This document shows, one piece after another, positions 15,576 to 24,862 of a stretch of DNA of 64,000 nucleotides; the stretch's first letter is position 1, and every line of letters starts with the position of its first letter. A model generated the notes under the pieces. The model ran no database searches. It had not been told where the DNA came from and saw only the letters and a program-made list of their open reading frames with translations. Position numbers and translations under genes: made by a program. This DNA comes from Bacteroidales bacterium (GTDB lineage Bacteria; Bacteroidota; Bacteroidia; Bacteroidales; UBA932): contig JAGBVU010000024.1 in NCBI GenBank assembly GCA_017630155.1, forward strand, positions 1 through 64,000, written 5' to 3'.

Positions 15576-18262
15576 CAGAACTTGATATTAACGTTAACAT
15601 AAGGGATAGGGCATCCATATATGGTGAGCTTGCGTCCTGCTATCCCATCCAAAGTTGTGTCAAAATATACGGAATATGCATTCTTCCTGCCTGTCACATT
15701 GTACACACCCACGGTAATGGAGAAGTGTGTAAGCTTCTTAAGGTAGTGACTCGGCTCAATATTGATGGCTGCATCCAATCTGAAATAATCGGGTATCCTG
15801 TATGTGTTCCTGTCCGAATACTCCAGCCTCATCGCTCCTGCGTAGTAGTAGGTGGATACAGGGACAGTTATAGGTCTTCCTGTAGAGTACTCCATATTCA
15901 TAGAAAGGCTCAATCTGTGGGTAAACTTGTAATTTCCCACAAACTTCACATCGTGCGGCTTGTCATAGATTGCTGGATACCAGGCCCCGCCATTTATGGA
16001 AGAAGCGCCCCTGTCCTCCATCTCCTTCAGATGGGTACGAGAATAGGTATAACTTATCCAACCATTGAGTTTGCCCAAAGGCTTTTTCATCATAAACTCA
16101 AGACCCCAGGCCTTTCCAAACACAGGAACTACCTCATCAGACACATTAGGGTTCATCGTAAGGACAGCACCATCCGCATAATCGAGATAATTTTTCATCC
16201 TCTTGTAGTATCCCTCAACAGAGGCCTCCACCTGATTCTCAAACAGATTTGCATACAAAGCCGCTGCTGCCTGCCATCCGCTCTGGGGTTTGATATTCTC
16301 ATCAGACAATTTCCAGGTATCGGTAGGTGAAGCTGTTGTGGTGTTGGAGAGCATATGGATATACTGCATCATACTATTGAATCCAGCCTTCACTGTGAAA
16401 ATGTCATCTATCAGATATTTTCCCGACAATCTGAATTCAGGTCCGCCATAATACTTGAAAGGCTTCATGGCAAAGAACGACGAATACCTGATTCCCAGGT
16501 CAGTAGAGAATTTGTCGGTAATATCCCAAGTATCCGAAACATAAAGGGCCGCTTCCACACCCTGCTCTATACCGAGGTAAGTCGGTATCACAAATGTGGA
16601 GTCTTTGCAAGTAGGCTCTATAGACCCAGGATTCACGTTATAGAATATGGTGTTCAGACCATAACTCAACTTGTGATTCGAAGATATTATGGACTGGAAA
16701 TGCACTTTGGCAAAACCCTGTTTGATTCCAAAGTTCATAACTGTACCATAAGGATTCTGTGACATTGAAGAGGATCCGTCTCTGGGGACGCTGTAAGAGT
16801 TGTAACCATACTGGTCATACCCCACAGATGCTACCATCTGGTGTTCATCGCTGAATACAGATCTCCATCTCAATGAGGCATTGAGGTTATTGTATGTGTG
16901 TCTCTTGCCGTCAAGACCGAACTCAAAGCCATCCCTCGAATAGTACCCGGAAGCTGACAAAGTGTTCTTTTTTCCTATCTTTTGGGTTACAGAGGCATTC
17001 AGGTCATAGAAGTTGGCCTTACCGTTGGCATAGTTGCTGTTCTCCTCCGGAAGGAGGTTGAGTATCCAGTTCGAGTAAGTGGTTCTGCCTCCTATAATAA
17101 ATGTGGTAGAAGGGGAAAGTGGCCCCTCAAGATGGGCATGTGTAGTCAATAGACCTATACCTGCCGAGCCGGTAATTTTATTGCTGTTACCCTCTCTGCC
17201 CCTTATCTCCAGAACTGACGAGATTCTTCCGCCATATTGTGCCGGGATTGAGCTCTTGTAGAGTTCCAGATCGCTCACCACATCGGGATTGAATGCTGAG
17301 AAAAGGCCGAAAAGGTGCGAAGGGTTATAGATGGTACCTTCATTGAAAAGGATAAGGTTCTGGTCTACTGCTCCACCCCTGACATTGAAACCGTTTGATG
17401 CTTCACCCACAGATTTCACACCAGGAAGGGTAAGGACAATCTTGAGAACATCGGCCTCTCCAAAAACAGTAGGAACTTGCTTCATCCTCCCTATCCTTAT
17501 AAGCTCCACTCCCATCTTGTTGCTCTTGCGGTTATCCACAACATCTGCAGCCACTACGGCACCTTTGAGGGAGAGGACCTTCTCTGACATCACCACATCG
17601 AGGTCACCAGACTCATAAATCTCCACATCCAGAGCCACATCCTCCAGTGAAAATCCGCTGAATTTCACCTTATGGAGACCTGGAGGGAGGAGTATCTTAT
17701 AGAATCCATACTCATCTGTGGAGGCGTAGGACTTATTCTCCTCATTATATACAGATACAGCCATGATTGGTTCGCCACTTCTGGCATCCTTGACAATACC
17801 GCTGAGGTATATCGGGTCCTGCGATATCCTGTCCTTACGTCCTATCTCATACACCTTTTGCTGGATGGTTGCTACCTGATTCTCCTGACTCAAGGCTGCC
17901 ACATATGAATTGCTACCTTTTGTTGTTTCACTCTTGCTGCCGAAGTAAGTATATGGGAGAGATGTAGAGATACCTGCCCCTTTCAAGATGAAGACATCCT
18001 CGCCATATTTGGAGATGGAGTATCCCGCTTTATAGATTTCTGATTGGACCACCTTCAAAAAGTCCTCCTCTGCACACTGGAAAGTAAATCTTGGGCGCTT
18101 GGCTGTATCCTCCACAAAATAGATATTGCCGTATCCTCGGTGCTCCATCATATTCACGATCGAGTCCATAGATGCCCTGTAGAGATTTATGTTTTTGCTC
18201 TGTCCCAGGGCTGAGCCAATTGACAGGAGTGCAAAAATCAATATAAGGCCACACCTTCTCAT
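15575..18262 (-). CDS. TonB-dependent receptor with STN domain, cassette B
   Basis: An 895-residue outer-membrane receptor of the same architecture as the cassette A receptor: signal peptide (1-20), STN domain (about 25-100), regulatory-like beta-sandwich (GEPIMAVSVYNEENK, about 155-230), plug (FNVRGGAVDQNLILFNEG) and barrel ending YVNVNIKF. Long plug stretches are nearly the same in both proteins, while barrel strands and especially loop regions differ, so the two probably bind related but not identical ligands. ATGA overlap joins it to the secreted-protein gene before it. Confidence 0.93.
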   Translation of the reverse strand: MRRCGLILIFALLSIGSALGQSKNINLYRASMDSIVNMMEHRGYGNIYFVEDTAKRPRFTFQCAEEDFLKVVQSEIYKAGYSISKYGEDVFILKGAGISTSLPYTYFGSKSETTKGSNSYVAALSQENQVATIQQKVYEIGRKDRISQDPIYLSGIVKDARSGEPIMAVSVYNEENKSYASTDEYGFYKILLPPGLHKVKFSGFSLEDVALDVEIYESGDLDVVMSEKVLSLKGAVVAADVVDNRKSNKMGVELIRIGRMKQVPTVFGEADVLKIVLTLPGVKSVGEASNGFNVRGGAVDQNLILFNEGTIYNPSHLFGLFSAFNPDVVSDLELYKSSIPAQYGGRISSVLEIRGREGNSNKITGSAGIGLLTTHAHLEGPLSPSTTFIIGGRTTYSNWILNLLPEENSNYANGKANFYDLNASVTQKIGKKNTLSASGYYSRDGFEFGLDGKRHTYNNLNASLRWRSVFSDEHQMVASVGYDQYGYNSYSVPRDGSSSMSQNPYGTVMNFGIKQGFAKVHFQSIISSNHKLSYGLNTIFYNVNPGSIEPTCKDSTFVIPTYLGIEQGVEAALYVSDTWDITDKFSTDLGIRYSSFFAMKPFKYYGGPEFRLSGKYLIDDIFTVKAGFNSMMQYIHMLSNTTTASPTDTWKLSDENIKPQSGWQAAAALYANLFENQVEASVEGYYKRMKNYLDYADGAVLTMNPNVSDEVVPVFGKAWGLEFMMKKPLGKLNGWISYTYSRTHLKEMEDRGASSINGGAWYPAIYDKPHDVKFVGNYKFTHRLSLSMNMEYSTGRPITVPVSTYYYAGAMRLEYSDRNTYRIPDYFRLDAAINIEPSHYLKKLTHFSITVGVYNVTGRKNAYSVYFDTTLDGIAGRKLTIYGCPIPYVNVNIKF

Positions 18263-18888
18263 CTGACACCCTCCACATTATAAATTTTACCAAGTATCAC
18301 CACCAGATCACCCTCCATAGTCCCTTGCTCCTTGTATCTGAGATTTTTGTACTCAGGATAGAATTTGAACAGCTGGTATTTTGTCTTAAGTTGTCTGTAC
18401 TGGTCACCTTTGTAGAAATGGTATGAGACCTTCTCTATAAACTCTTTATTCACATCCCTTGCCTCATAATGCTTGATTATCCTCTTGTAGAGCACTGCCT
18501 CACTATTTTCGAAAAGGACCTGGTAATAACCATCTTCAAGAGGCTTTACTCCGGTCAGATAGACAAATTTCTTCCCATCGAATTCACAGTATTCGAAATA
18601 CTTCTCGTTCAACACAATAGGCTGCATGCCGTTTCCGTTGTCCACACACATCTCACCCTTATGGGCATTGTAGTTGAGATGGACACCTTCGTAAAGTTTG
18701 TGGTTGTACTTCAGTGTCCCCTCTTTATACTCCATGGAATAGGCATAGTAGATGCCTGTGTATTTCATATACGGGTATGAAGATGCAACTTTCCCCCTGA
18801 AAAGGAGGGCTTCCGGAGAGAGATCCTGCCCCGACATTGAAACAAGCGAAACAAGGGTCAGGAATGTAAATACTAGTCTCAGACGCAT
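18259..18888 (-). CDS. Small secreted protein, cassette B
   Basis: A 209-residue exported protein (signal peptide about 1-19, VSMSGQ), homologous to the 10425-11117 product but of no known family. I used the ATG at 18888: the longer frame begins with TTG inside the likely -7 promoter box. It is the first gene of the nine-gene operon. It contains LLFRGKV, GIYYAY and a Lys/Tyr-rich C-terminal part. Confidence 0.75.
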   Translation of the reverse strand: MRLRLVFTFLTLVSLVSMSGQDLSPEALLFRGKVASSYPYMKYTGIYYAYSMEYKEGTLKYNHKLYEGVHLNYNAHKGEMCVDNGNGMQPIVLNEKYFEYCEFDGKKFVYLTGVKPLEDGYYQVLFENSEAVLYKRIIKHYEARDVNKEFIEKVSYHFYKGDQYRQLKTKYQLFKFYPEYKNLRYKEQGTMEGDLVVILGKIYNVEGVR

Positions 18889-18909
18889 CGGTGAAGATTT
18901 TGTTGGCGG

Positions 18910-18917
18910 CAAAAGTA
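18910..18917 (-). promoter_or_regulatory. -7 box of the envelope operon
   Basis: TACTTTTG on the minus strand fits TAnnTTTG and gives a leader of about 15 nt before the ATG at 18888. No TTTG is seen at the -33 position, so this promoter may need an activator or be weaker than the internal one at 11125-11155. Confidence 0.55.
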
Positions 18918-18941
18918 CAAATAAAAAGGAAAAATTTTTAT

Positions 18942-18949
18942 TATATTTG
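18942..18949 (+). promoter_or_regulatory. -7 box of rocD
   Basis: TATATTTG on the plus strand fits TAnnTTTG and lies 32 nt before the rocD ATG. It is back to back with the promoter of the envelope operon, so both units could share control from this 93-bp gap. Confidence 0.6.
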
Positions 18950-18981
18950 TGAGGATTATAAATTAAAAACGCAAAAACAAT

Positions 18982-20211
18982 ATGAATATATCACCTAAAG
19001 CACAATCGTACATCGATCTTGAGGATAAGTACGGGGCACACAACTACCACCCGCTACCTGTAGTCCTCTCAAAAGGTAAAGGCATCTATGTATGGGACGT
19101 AGATGGTAAAAGATATTTCGACTTTCTTTCAGCATATTCGGCTGTGAACCAGGGTCACTGCCATCCAAAAATCGTAAAAGCACTTTGTGATCAGGCCCAC
19201 GATCTGTGCCTGACCTCCAGAGCATTTTACAACGACTGTCTGGGACCATACGAGAAATTCGCCACAGAGTATTTCGGATATGACAAGCTTCTCCCTATGA
19301 ACTCGGGGGCAGAGGCTGTGGAGACAGCCCTCAAACTTGCCCGCAGATGGGGCTATATCCGCAAAGGGATTCCTGAGAATGAAGCCCTGATCATCACTTG
19401 CGACGGCAACTTCCACGGACGCACCATCACCATCGTATCCATCTCTACCGACCCCGACAGTTACTCCCAATACGGTCCTTTCACACCCGGTTTCGTGACC
19501 ATCCCTTACAATGACCCGAAGGCCCTCGAACAGGTTCTGGAAGAGAAAGGGGAGAAAGTGGCAGCCCTTATGCTCGAGCCCATCCAGGGTGAAGCCGGCG
19601 TATATGTTCCGGATGAAGGATATCTCAAAACCTGTTATGACCTGTGCAAAAAGCACAATGTTCTGTTCGTGGCAGATGAGGTGCAGACAGGTATTGCCCG
19701 TACTGGGCGTATGCTTTGCAGCGACCACGAAGGGATCCGCCCCGATATGGTGATAATCGGCAAAGCCCTCTCAGGGGGTGTTCTCCCTGTTTCTGCAGTA
19801 CTTGCAGATGACGAGATAATGCTTACCATCAAACCTGGTGAGCACGGATCTACCTTCGGAGGATTCCCACTTGCAGCCAAAGTGGCAATGGCGGCACTCC
19901 AGGTGGTAAAAGAGGAAAAACTTACAGAAAATGCGGAGCGTCTCGGCAAGATATTCCGCGAGGAGATCTCCAAGATCAAATCACCACTATTCAAATATGT
20001 GAGGGGCAAAGGTCTCCTCAACGCTGTGGTAACAGAACCCACAAATGGTGTAGAGGCATGGGATATATGCCTGAAAATGGCAGAGATGGGTCTCATTGCA
20101 AAGCCAACCCACAAACATATCATAAGATTTGCTCCACCATTGGTGATAAACGAGGCTGAATTGAGAGAAGCCATTGCAATAATCAAAAAAGCATTTGAGG
20201 AGATTGTATAA
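18982..20211 (+). CDS. rocD: Ornithine aminotransferase
   Basis: A 409-residue PLP-dependent class III aminotransferase that converts ornithine and 2-oxoglutarate to glutamate-5-semialdehyde and glutamate. Family landmarks are present: [32 protein letters not shown], the cofactor aspartate in [11 protein letters not shown] and the Schiff-base lysine in IGKALSGG. The close match over the N-terminal region ([16 protein letters not shown]) favours ornithine aminotransferase over acetylornithine or GABA enzymes. It is followed after one base by ctlX, which makes ornithine. Confidence 0.95.
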   Translation: MNISPKAQSYIDLEDKYGAHNYHPLPVVLSKGKGIYVWDVDGKRYFDFLSAYSAVNQGHCHPKIVKALCDQAHDLCLTSRAFYNDCLGPYEKFATEYFGYDKLLPMNSGAEAVETALKLARRWGYIRKGIPENEALIITCDGNFHGRTITIVSISTDPDSYSQYGPFTPGFVTIPYNDPKALEQVLEEKGEKVAALMLEPIQGEAGVYVPDEGYLKTCYDLCKKHNVLFVADEVQTGIARTGRMLCSDHEGIRPDMVIIGKALSGGVLPVSAVLADDEIMLTIKPGEHGSTFGGFPLAAKVAMAALQVVKEEKLTENAERLGKIFREEISKIKSPLFKYVRGKGLLNAVVTEPTNGVEAWDICLKMAEMGLIAKPTHKHIIRFAPPLVINEAELREAIAIIKKAFEEIV

Positions 20212-20212
20212 T

Positions 20213-21115
20213 ATGCAGACTACTTCTACAGTATTTATGGTCAAACCTGCGAGGTTCGGATTCAACCCGCAGACCGCCCAAAGCAACGCATTTCAGCGTA
20301 AGGACGGATTTGGAAAAGCGGTGCAGGAGGCTGCACTGAGGGAATTTTTGGCTTACGCCACCCTATTGCGTGCCAACGGGGTAAACATTGCCCTGGCAGA
20401 GGACTCACTGGAGCCACGGACCCCCGATTCGATATTCCCCAACAACTGGTTCACCACCCACGAGGACGGCACACTGGTACTCTACCCTATGGCTGCACCT
20501 AACCGCAGGGAGGAGCGCAAAGCCCACTTCCTCGACATAATAAAGAAGAATTTCAAAGTGAGCAGGACCATTGACCTTACCCACTACGAAGAAGAAGGGC
20601 TTTTCCTCGAAGGGACAGGGAGCATGATTCTGGACAGGGAGAACAAAATCGTATATGCCTGTCGCTCACCCAGAACCAATGAAAAAGTGCTGGAGGATTT
20701 CTGTGGACAAATGGGCTACACCCCTGTTTCATTTGAGGCAGTGGACCAGAATGGACAGCAAATATACCACACCAATGTGATGATGGCTGTCGGCACCACA
20801 TACGCTATCGTGTGTCTCGAATCAATCGCTGACACTGCAGAGAGGGAGAGAGTGGTGGCATCACTTGAGAAGACCGGAAAGAAGATTCTTGACATCTCAT
20901 TTGGCCAGATGAACCAGTTTGCAGGCAACATGCTTGAACTCAGGAGTACCGAAGGAAAAAAACTCCTTGTAATGTCCGCGACAGCCCGCAAAAGCCTTAC
21001 ACCCGAACAAAACCGTGAATTAAGCAAGACATACAGACTGCTTTCGCCTCAGCTTGAGACCATTGAGACCAATGGAGGTGGCTCTGCAAGATGTATGCTG
21101 GCAGAAATATTCTAA
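20213..21115 (+). CDS. ctlX: Citrulline-utilising hydrolase CtlX
   Basis: A 300-residue member of the guanidino-group-modifying superfamily, close to arginine deiminases; CtlX proteins hydrolyse citrulline to ornithine. Catalytic residues are visible: Glu in EGTGSMILDR, His in YHTNVMMAVG and the C-terminal nucleophile in GGGSARCM. I chose the ATG at 20213, one base after the rocD stop; a later Met (FMVKPARFGFN) is possible. CtlX followed by RocD would turn citrulline into glutamate semialdehyde. The stop is 4 nt before the fbp start. Confidence 0.92.
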   Translation: MQTTSTVFMVKPARFGFNPQTAQSNAFQRKDGFGKAVQEAALREFLAYATLLRANGVNIALAEDSLEPRTPDSIFPNNWFTTHEDGTLVLYPMAAPNRREERKAHFLDIIKKNFKVSRTIDLTHYEEEGLFLEGTGSMILDRENKIVYACRSPRTNEKVLEDFCGQMGYTPVSFEAVDQNGQQIYHTNVMMAVGTTYAIVCLESIADTAERERVVASLEKTGKKILDISFGQMNQFAGNMLELRSTEGKKLLVMSATARKSLTPEQNRELSKTYRLLSPQLETIETNGGGSARCMLAEIF

Positions 21116-21119
21116 CGAC

Positions 21120-23078
21120 ATGAGTGACGACATCAAGTACCTGGAGCTACTCTCCAGATCTTTTCCGACCATACAGTCGGCCAGTACAGAGATTACTAAC
21201 CTGGAAGCTATCTTGAACCTTCCCAAAGGGACAGAGCACTTCCTTACCGATCTCCACGGAGAGTATGACGCTTTCCAGCACATACTGAAAAATGCCTCTG
21301 GCGTGATCAAAATTAAGGTGGAGGAGGTATTCGGCCACACCATCCGCGAACAGGAGAAGAGGGAGCTGTGTGCCCTCATCTACTATCCAGAGAGCAAGCT
21401 CAAACAGGTAAAGGAGAGGGAAGGTGACAACATTAATGATTGGTACACCATCACCCTGGTTCAGATAGTAAAGATACTTGAAGCCGTTTCATCAAAATAT
21501 ACCCGCTCAAAGGTAAGAAAAGCACTCCCGGAAGAGTACTCATACATCATTCAGGAGTTGCTGCACGAATCGTCATCGCAGCCCGACAAACAGAAATATA
21601 TCAGCGCCATCCTTGACTCCATCATCGAGACAGGGAGTGCAGATCCATTTATAATCGCTGTGTCAAAGGTGATTCACCGACTCACTATCGACTCACTTCA
21701 CATAATAGGTGACATCTACGACAGAGGACCTGCAGCCCATCTCATAATGGACACCATATGTGAGTATCACAACTGTGACATACAGTGGGGAAACCACGAC
21801 CTTGTATGGATGGGTGCAGCTGCAGGAAGTGCCGCCTGTATCGCCAATGCACTCAGGATAAGTCTCCGCTATGCAAATCTTGAGGCTATAGAAGAGGGGT
21901 ATGGAATCAATCTCCTTCCATTGGCCACATTTGCAATGGAGGCATACGGAAGCGACCCATGCAAATATTTCAAACCCAAAGTCGGGGACAACCCGGAGAT
22001 CTCCCCCAAAGAGGAGTCCATTATCGCCAAAATGCACAAGGCGATCACCATCATCCAGTTCAAACTCGAGAAAGAGATTATCGACTCCCGGGAAGAGTTC
22101 GACATGAAAGGGCGCAATCTTCTCCACAAGATAGACTTCAAGAGGGGTACAGTGGAGCTTAACGGTGTTGATTACCCTCTGAAGGATACCAACTTCCCAA
22201 CCATAGACCCCACAGCCCCATACAAACTCACAGATGAGGAGCAGGATGTGGTAAAAAAACTTGTGACAAGCTTCAAAGGGAACGAGAAACTGCGCAAGCA
22301 CATAAACTGCCTCTACTCAAAGGGATCCCTCTACCTCGTTCGCAACGGGAACCTCCTCTACCACGGATCTATGCTGATGAACGAAGACGGCACCTTCAAG
22401 AAGGTCCGTATACAGGGAGAAGAGTATGCCGGAAAAGCACTTTTCGACAAGATAGACTCACTTGTAAGGGAGGGATACTACGAAAAGGACCCTGTAAAGA
22501 AGAAATTTGGCGAAGATTTCATATGGTTCTTGTGGTGTGGTCCATATTCACCTCAGTTTGATAAGGACAAGATGGCCACTTTTGAGCGTTACTTTATCGC
22601 CGACAAAGCTACCCACAAAGAGACCAAAGGTGTATACTCCACCCTCAAAAACAGAAAAGATATCTGCGAAAAGATACTTGAAGAGTTTGGAGTTACAGGA
22701 CAATATACACATATAATCAATGGACATATCCCCGTGAAGACCACTCAGGGTGAAACCCCTATCAAAGCTGAAGGTAAACTCCTGGTTATCGACGGAGGAT
22801 TCTCCAAAGCTTACCAGGAGGAGACTGGTATCGCAGGCTACACACTCATCTTCAACTCACACGGTCTGAAACTTGTCCAACACCACCCGTTCGAGTCTGC
22901 AGAGAGTGCAGCCCTCCTCGGAAAAGACATCATCTCCACCACATCAGTAGTGGAATTCGTATCAAACAGGATGCTTGTGAAAGATACTGACAACGGAAAA
23001 CGTCTCCGTGCCCAAGTAGAAGACCTCAAAAAACTCCTTGAGGCATACCGCAGCGGCAAAGTGCGTCAGAGAGGCTAA
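21120..23078 (+). CDS. fbp: Fructose-1,6-bisphosphatase, class III
   Basis: A 652-residue Firmicutes/Bacteroidota-type FBPase, a metallophosphoesterase unrelated to the short FBPases of E. coli. Metal-site motifs are intact: DLHGEYDAF, GDIYDRGP, WGNHDLVWMG, YHGSMLMNEDGTF, INGHIPVK and IDGGFSKAY. It releases phosphate from fructose-1,6-bisphosphate in gluconeogenesis. The ATG at 21120 (MSDDIKYLELL) is used because the longer frame overlaps ctlX. It follows ctlX by 4 nt, so amino acid breakdown and gluconeogenesis may be co-expressed. Confidence 0.96.
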   Translation: MSDDIKYLELLSRSFPTIQSASTEITNLEAILNLPKGTEHFLTDLHGEYDAFQHILKNASGVIKIKVEEVFGHTIREQEKRELCALIYYPESKLKQVKEREGDNINDWYTITLVQIVKILEAVSSKYTRSKVRKALPEEYSYIIQELLHESSSQPDKQKYISAILDSIIETGSADPFIIAVSKVIHRLTIDSLHIIGDIYDRGPAAHLIMDTICEYHNCDIQWGNHDLVWMGAAAGSAACIANALRISLRYANLEAIEEGYGINLLPLATFAMEAYGSDPCKYFKPKVGDNPEISPKEESIIAKMHKAITIIQFKLEKEIIDSREEFDMKGRNLLHKIDFKRGTVELNGVDYPLKDTNFPTIDPTAPYKLTDEEQDVVKKLVTSFKGNEKLRKHINCLYSKGSLYLVRNGNLLYHGSMLMNEDGTFKKVRIQGEEYAGKALFDKIDSLVREGYYEKDPVKKKFGEDFIWFLWCGPYSPQFDKDKMATFERYFIADKATHKETKGVYSTLKNRKDICEKILEEFGVTGQYTHIINGHIPVKTTQGETPIKAEGKLLVIDGGFSKAYQEETGIAGYTLIFNSHGLKLVQHHPFESAESAALLGKDIISTTSVVEFVSNRMLVKDTDNGKRLRAQVEDLKKLLEAYRSGKVRQRG

Positions 23079-23105
23079 CCTCTATAGAGATTGGACAGAA
23101 ACAAT

Positions 23106-23150
23106 ACTCCCGCGACAAAATTTTTTAAAATCGTGTCGCGGGAGTTCATT
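23106..23150. terminator. REP-like hairpin acting between convergent genes
   Basis: Perfect 12-bp arms ACTCCCGCGACA and TGTCGCGGGAGT enclose an A/T-rich loop, then TTCATTTTT. It separates fbp from the convergent S41 protease gene and could end either transcript. The hairpin at 36128-36169 has the same arms with two mismatches, so it is a dispersed repeat as well. Confidence 0.7.
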
Positions 23151-23160
23151 TTTCTCTATT

Positions 23161-24795
23161 CTATGGGATCAGGATCGAATCCTTCCAGAGGCCAATGGCC
23201 TTTACCAGCTGCCTGTCGTTACGAAGGATATTCTCTGCTCCACCCTTCTGGAAGTAGAACTTGGTACATATCTCCTGTTCGAGAGCCTCCTGTATGTGTT
23301 GTTTGTGGTGTGTCAGGAACTCCTCCTTGGAGAGGGTAACATCCCCCAGAAGCTTCTCCATCAACTCCTTGTTCTTCTCATACAGAGCCTCCTTTTTGGC
23401 TGCCGACACAAGCTTCTCCATCTCTATCTGAGACTCTGACCTGTGGTCAAACTCCCTTTTGGCGGCAAATTGTACGAATTGGTCAAACTCCTGGTCTGTC
23501 AGCGAGAACTGTCCGGCAGGGGCTATTGTCTGATGCGTATTGAAGTAGTCAATAGCAAAGTCGTTGAGGATATCGCTGTAAATCAGGGCCACCATAGGTC
23601 TGCTATAATACTCAGATTCCACATTTACATCAGGGGTAATTCCGCCACCATCATACACAGAGCGTCCTGCAGCAGTCTTGAACTCTTTTTTGAGGGAGTC
23701 AGCCACATAACCGACACTGCCATCCTCATTGCGGTTCGAGTAGTCTATTGCCTGCACACATCTGCCGCTTGGTGTATAATACTTGGCTATGGTCAACTTC
23801 AGGGAGTTATTGTAACCGACCGGTCTTATGCTCTGTACAAGCCCCTTACCAAAGGTGCGTGTCCCGGCGATGACCGCTCTGTCAAGGTCCTGAAGTGCAC
23901 CGGCCACGATCTCTGAAGATGATGCCGAACTCGAATTTACCATCACCATTATAGGGGTCAGGGTATCCACCGGTTCACTTGAGGTGCGGAACTCCTCGTT
24001 CATCGAAGCTACCTTACCCCTCTGCGAAACCACCATGGTCCCTTTGGGTACAAAAAGTGAAACTATCTCTATCGCTTCACTCATCAGACCACCGCCATTG
24101 CCGCGGAGATCCAGGATGAGTCTTTTCATCTTGCCATTGCTTTTGAGTGACTCAAGTGCCTTTCTCACATCCTTGGCTCCGTGCATTGTAAAACCACCTA
24201 TCTGGATATAACCTATTGTGTCCTGAACCATTCCATAATACACCACATCACAGATATGTATCCTCTCTCTCACCAGAACCACATCCACAACCTCACCGCT
24301 TCTCCCCTTCCTGACCTTGAGATGAAGCTCCGATCCGGGCTCCCCTTTCATCCTCTCGCTTGCCTGACTGACAGATAGCCCCTGGGTAGAGACACCCTCA
24401 ATCTCCAGGATCTTGTCTCCAGGCTTAAGACCCACTTTGGTCGAAGGGGTATTCTCATATGGCTCAGAGATCATAATCTCACCGGTTGGGAGTTTTTTAA
24501 TGATCGAACCCACGCCGCCATAACTCCCAGTAGTGAGCATATCTATGTCTGTCTGATTCTCTTCAGGGATATATTCTGTGTAGGGATCCAGAGTCTTCAA
24601 CATCGAATTGATACCGGTTGTCACCAGTTTCTCCACATCCACAGTATCCACATAGTAGTTATTGAGTGTCCTTAGAATCAAACTCTGCGACTCAAGACTT
24701 TTTCCCGATTTGAAATTTTTGGATTGGGCAATACCCTCCGAAACAGGGAAGACCATCATAGCGATGGCCACTATCATATATTTTAGATTTGTCAT
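23161..24795 (-). CDS. S41-family C-terminal processing peptidase with PDZ domain
   Basis: A 544-residue exported protease of the CtpA/Prc family. The start at 24795 (MTNLKYMIVAIAMMVFP) gives a good signal peptide; the longer frame adds implausible residues and runs past the promoter. A PDZ domain (SYGGVGSIIKKLPTG to LKPGDKILEIEGVS, about 85-165) precedes the peptidase domain, where the Ser/Lys dyad is seen in NSSSASSSEIVAG and TFGKGLVQ. It should trim envelope proteins in the periplasm. The roughly 180-residue C-terminal extension with charged helices is usual in Bacteroidota members. Confidence 0.93.
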   Translation of the reverse strand: MTNLKYMIVAIAMMVFPVSEGIAQSKNFKSGKSLESQSLILRTLNNYYVDTVDVEKLVTTGINSMLKTLDPYTEYIPEENQTDIDMLTTGSYGGVGSIIKKLPTGEIMISEPYENTPSTKVGLKPGDKILEIEGVSTQGLSVSQASERMKGEPGSELHLKVRKGRSGEVVDVVLVRERIHICDVVYYGMVQDTIGYIQIGGFTMHGAKDVRKALESLKSNGKMKRLILDLRGNGGGLMSEAIEIVSLFVPKGTMVVSQRGKVASMNEEFRTSSEPVDTLTPIMVMVNSSSASSSEIVAGALQDLDRAVIAGTRTFGKGLVQSIRPVGYNNSLKLTIAKYYTPSGRCVQAIDYSNRNEDGSVGYVADSLKKEFKTAAGRSVYDGGGITPDVNVESEYYSRPMVALIYSDILNDFAIDYFNTHQTIAPAGQFSLTDQEFDQFVQFAAKREFDHRSESQIEMEKLVSAAKKEALYEKNKELMEKLLGDVTLSKEEFLTHHKQHIQEALEQEICTKFYFQKGGAENILRNDRQLVKAIGLWKDSILIP

Positions 24796-24815
24796 ACTTG
24801 CCGAATTATATCTCA

Positions 24816-24846
24816 CAAAAGTAATCTTTTCATATCTTTGTTGCAA
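24816..24846 (-). promoter_or_regulatory. Promoter of the S41 peptidase gene
   Basis: TTG, 20 nt, TACTTTTG on the minus strand, a good match to the Bacteroides consensus, with a leader of about 15 nt. Its upstream half overlaps the -7 box of rdgB on the other strand (24833-24840), so the two promoters may exclude each other. Confidence 0.7.
24833..24840 (+). promoter_or_regulatory. -7 box of the rdgB-recO operon
   Basis: TATCTTTG on the plus strand, 22 nt before the rdgB ATG. It lies inside the spacer of the opposing S41 peptidase promoter. Confidence 0.6.
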
Positions 24847-24862
24847 CATTTGAGTATCAGTT

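Noticed and set aside
4454..18888. SusC/SusD polysaccharide utilisation locus or FecIR-type system
   Set aside because: No SusD-like protein, glycoside hydrolase, FecR or ECF sigma factor is present; the lipoproteins are DUF4249. STN domains alone are not enough.
21693..22301. A 202-codon frame antisense to fbp
   Set aside because: fbp is fully supported by metal-site motifs; this is a shadow frame.
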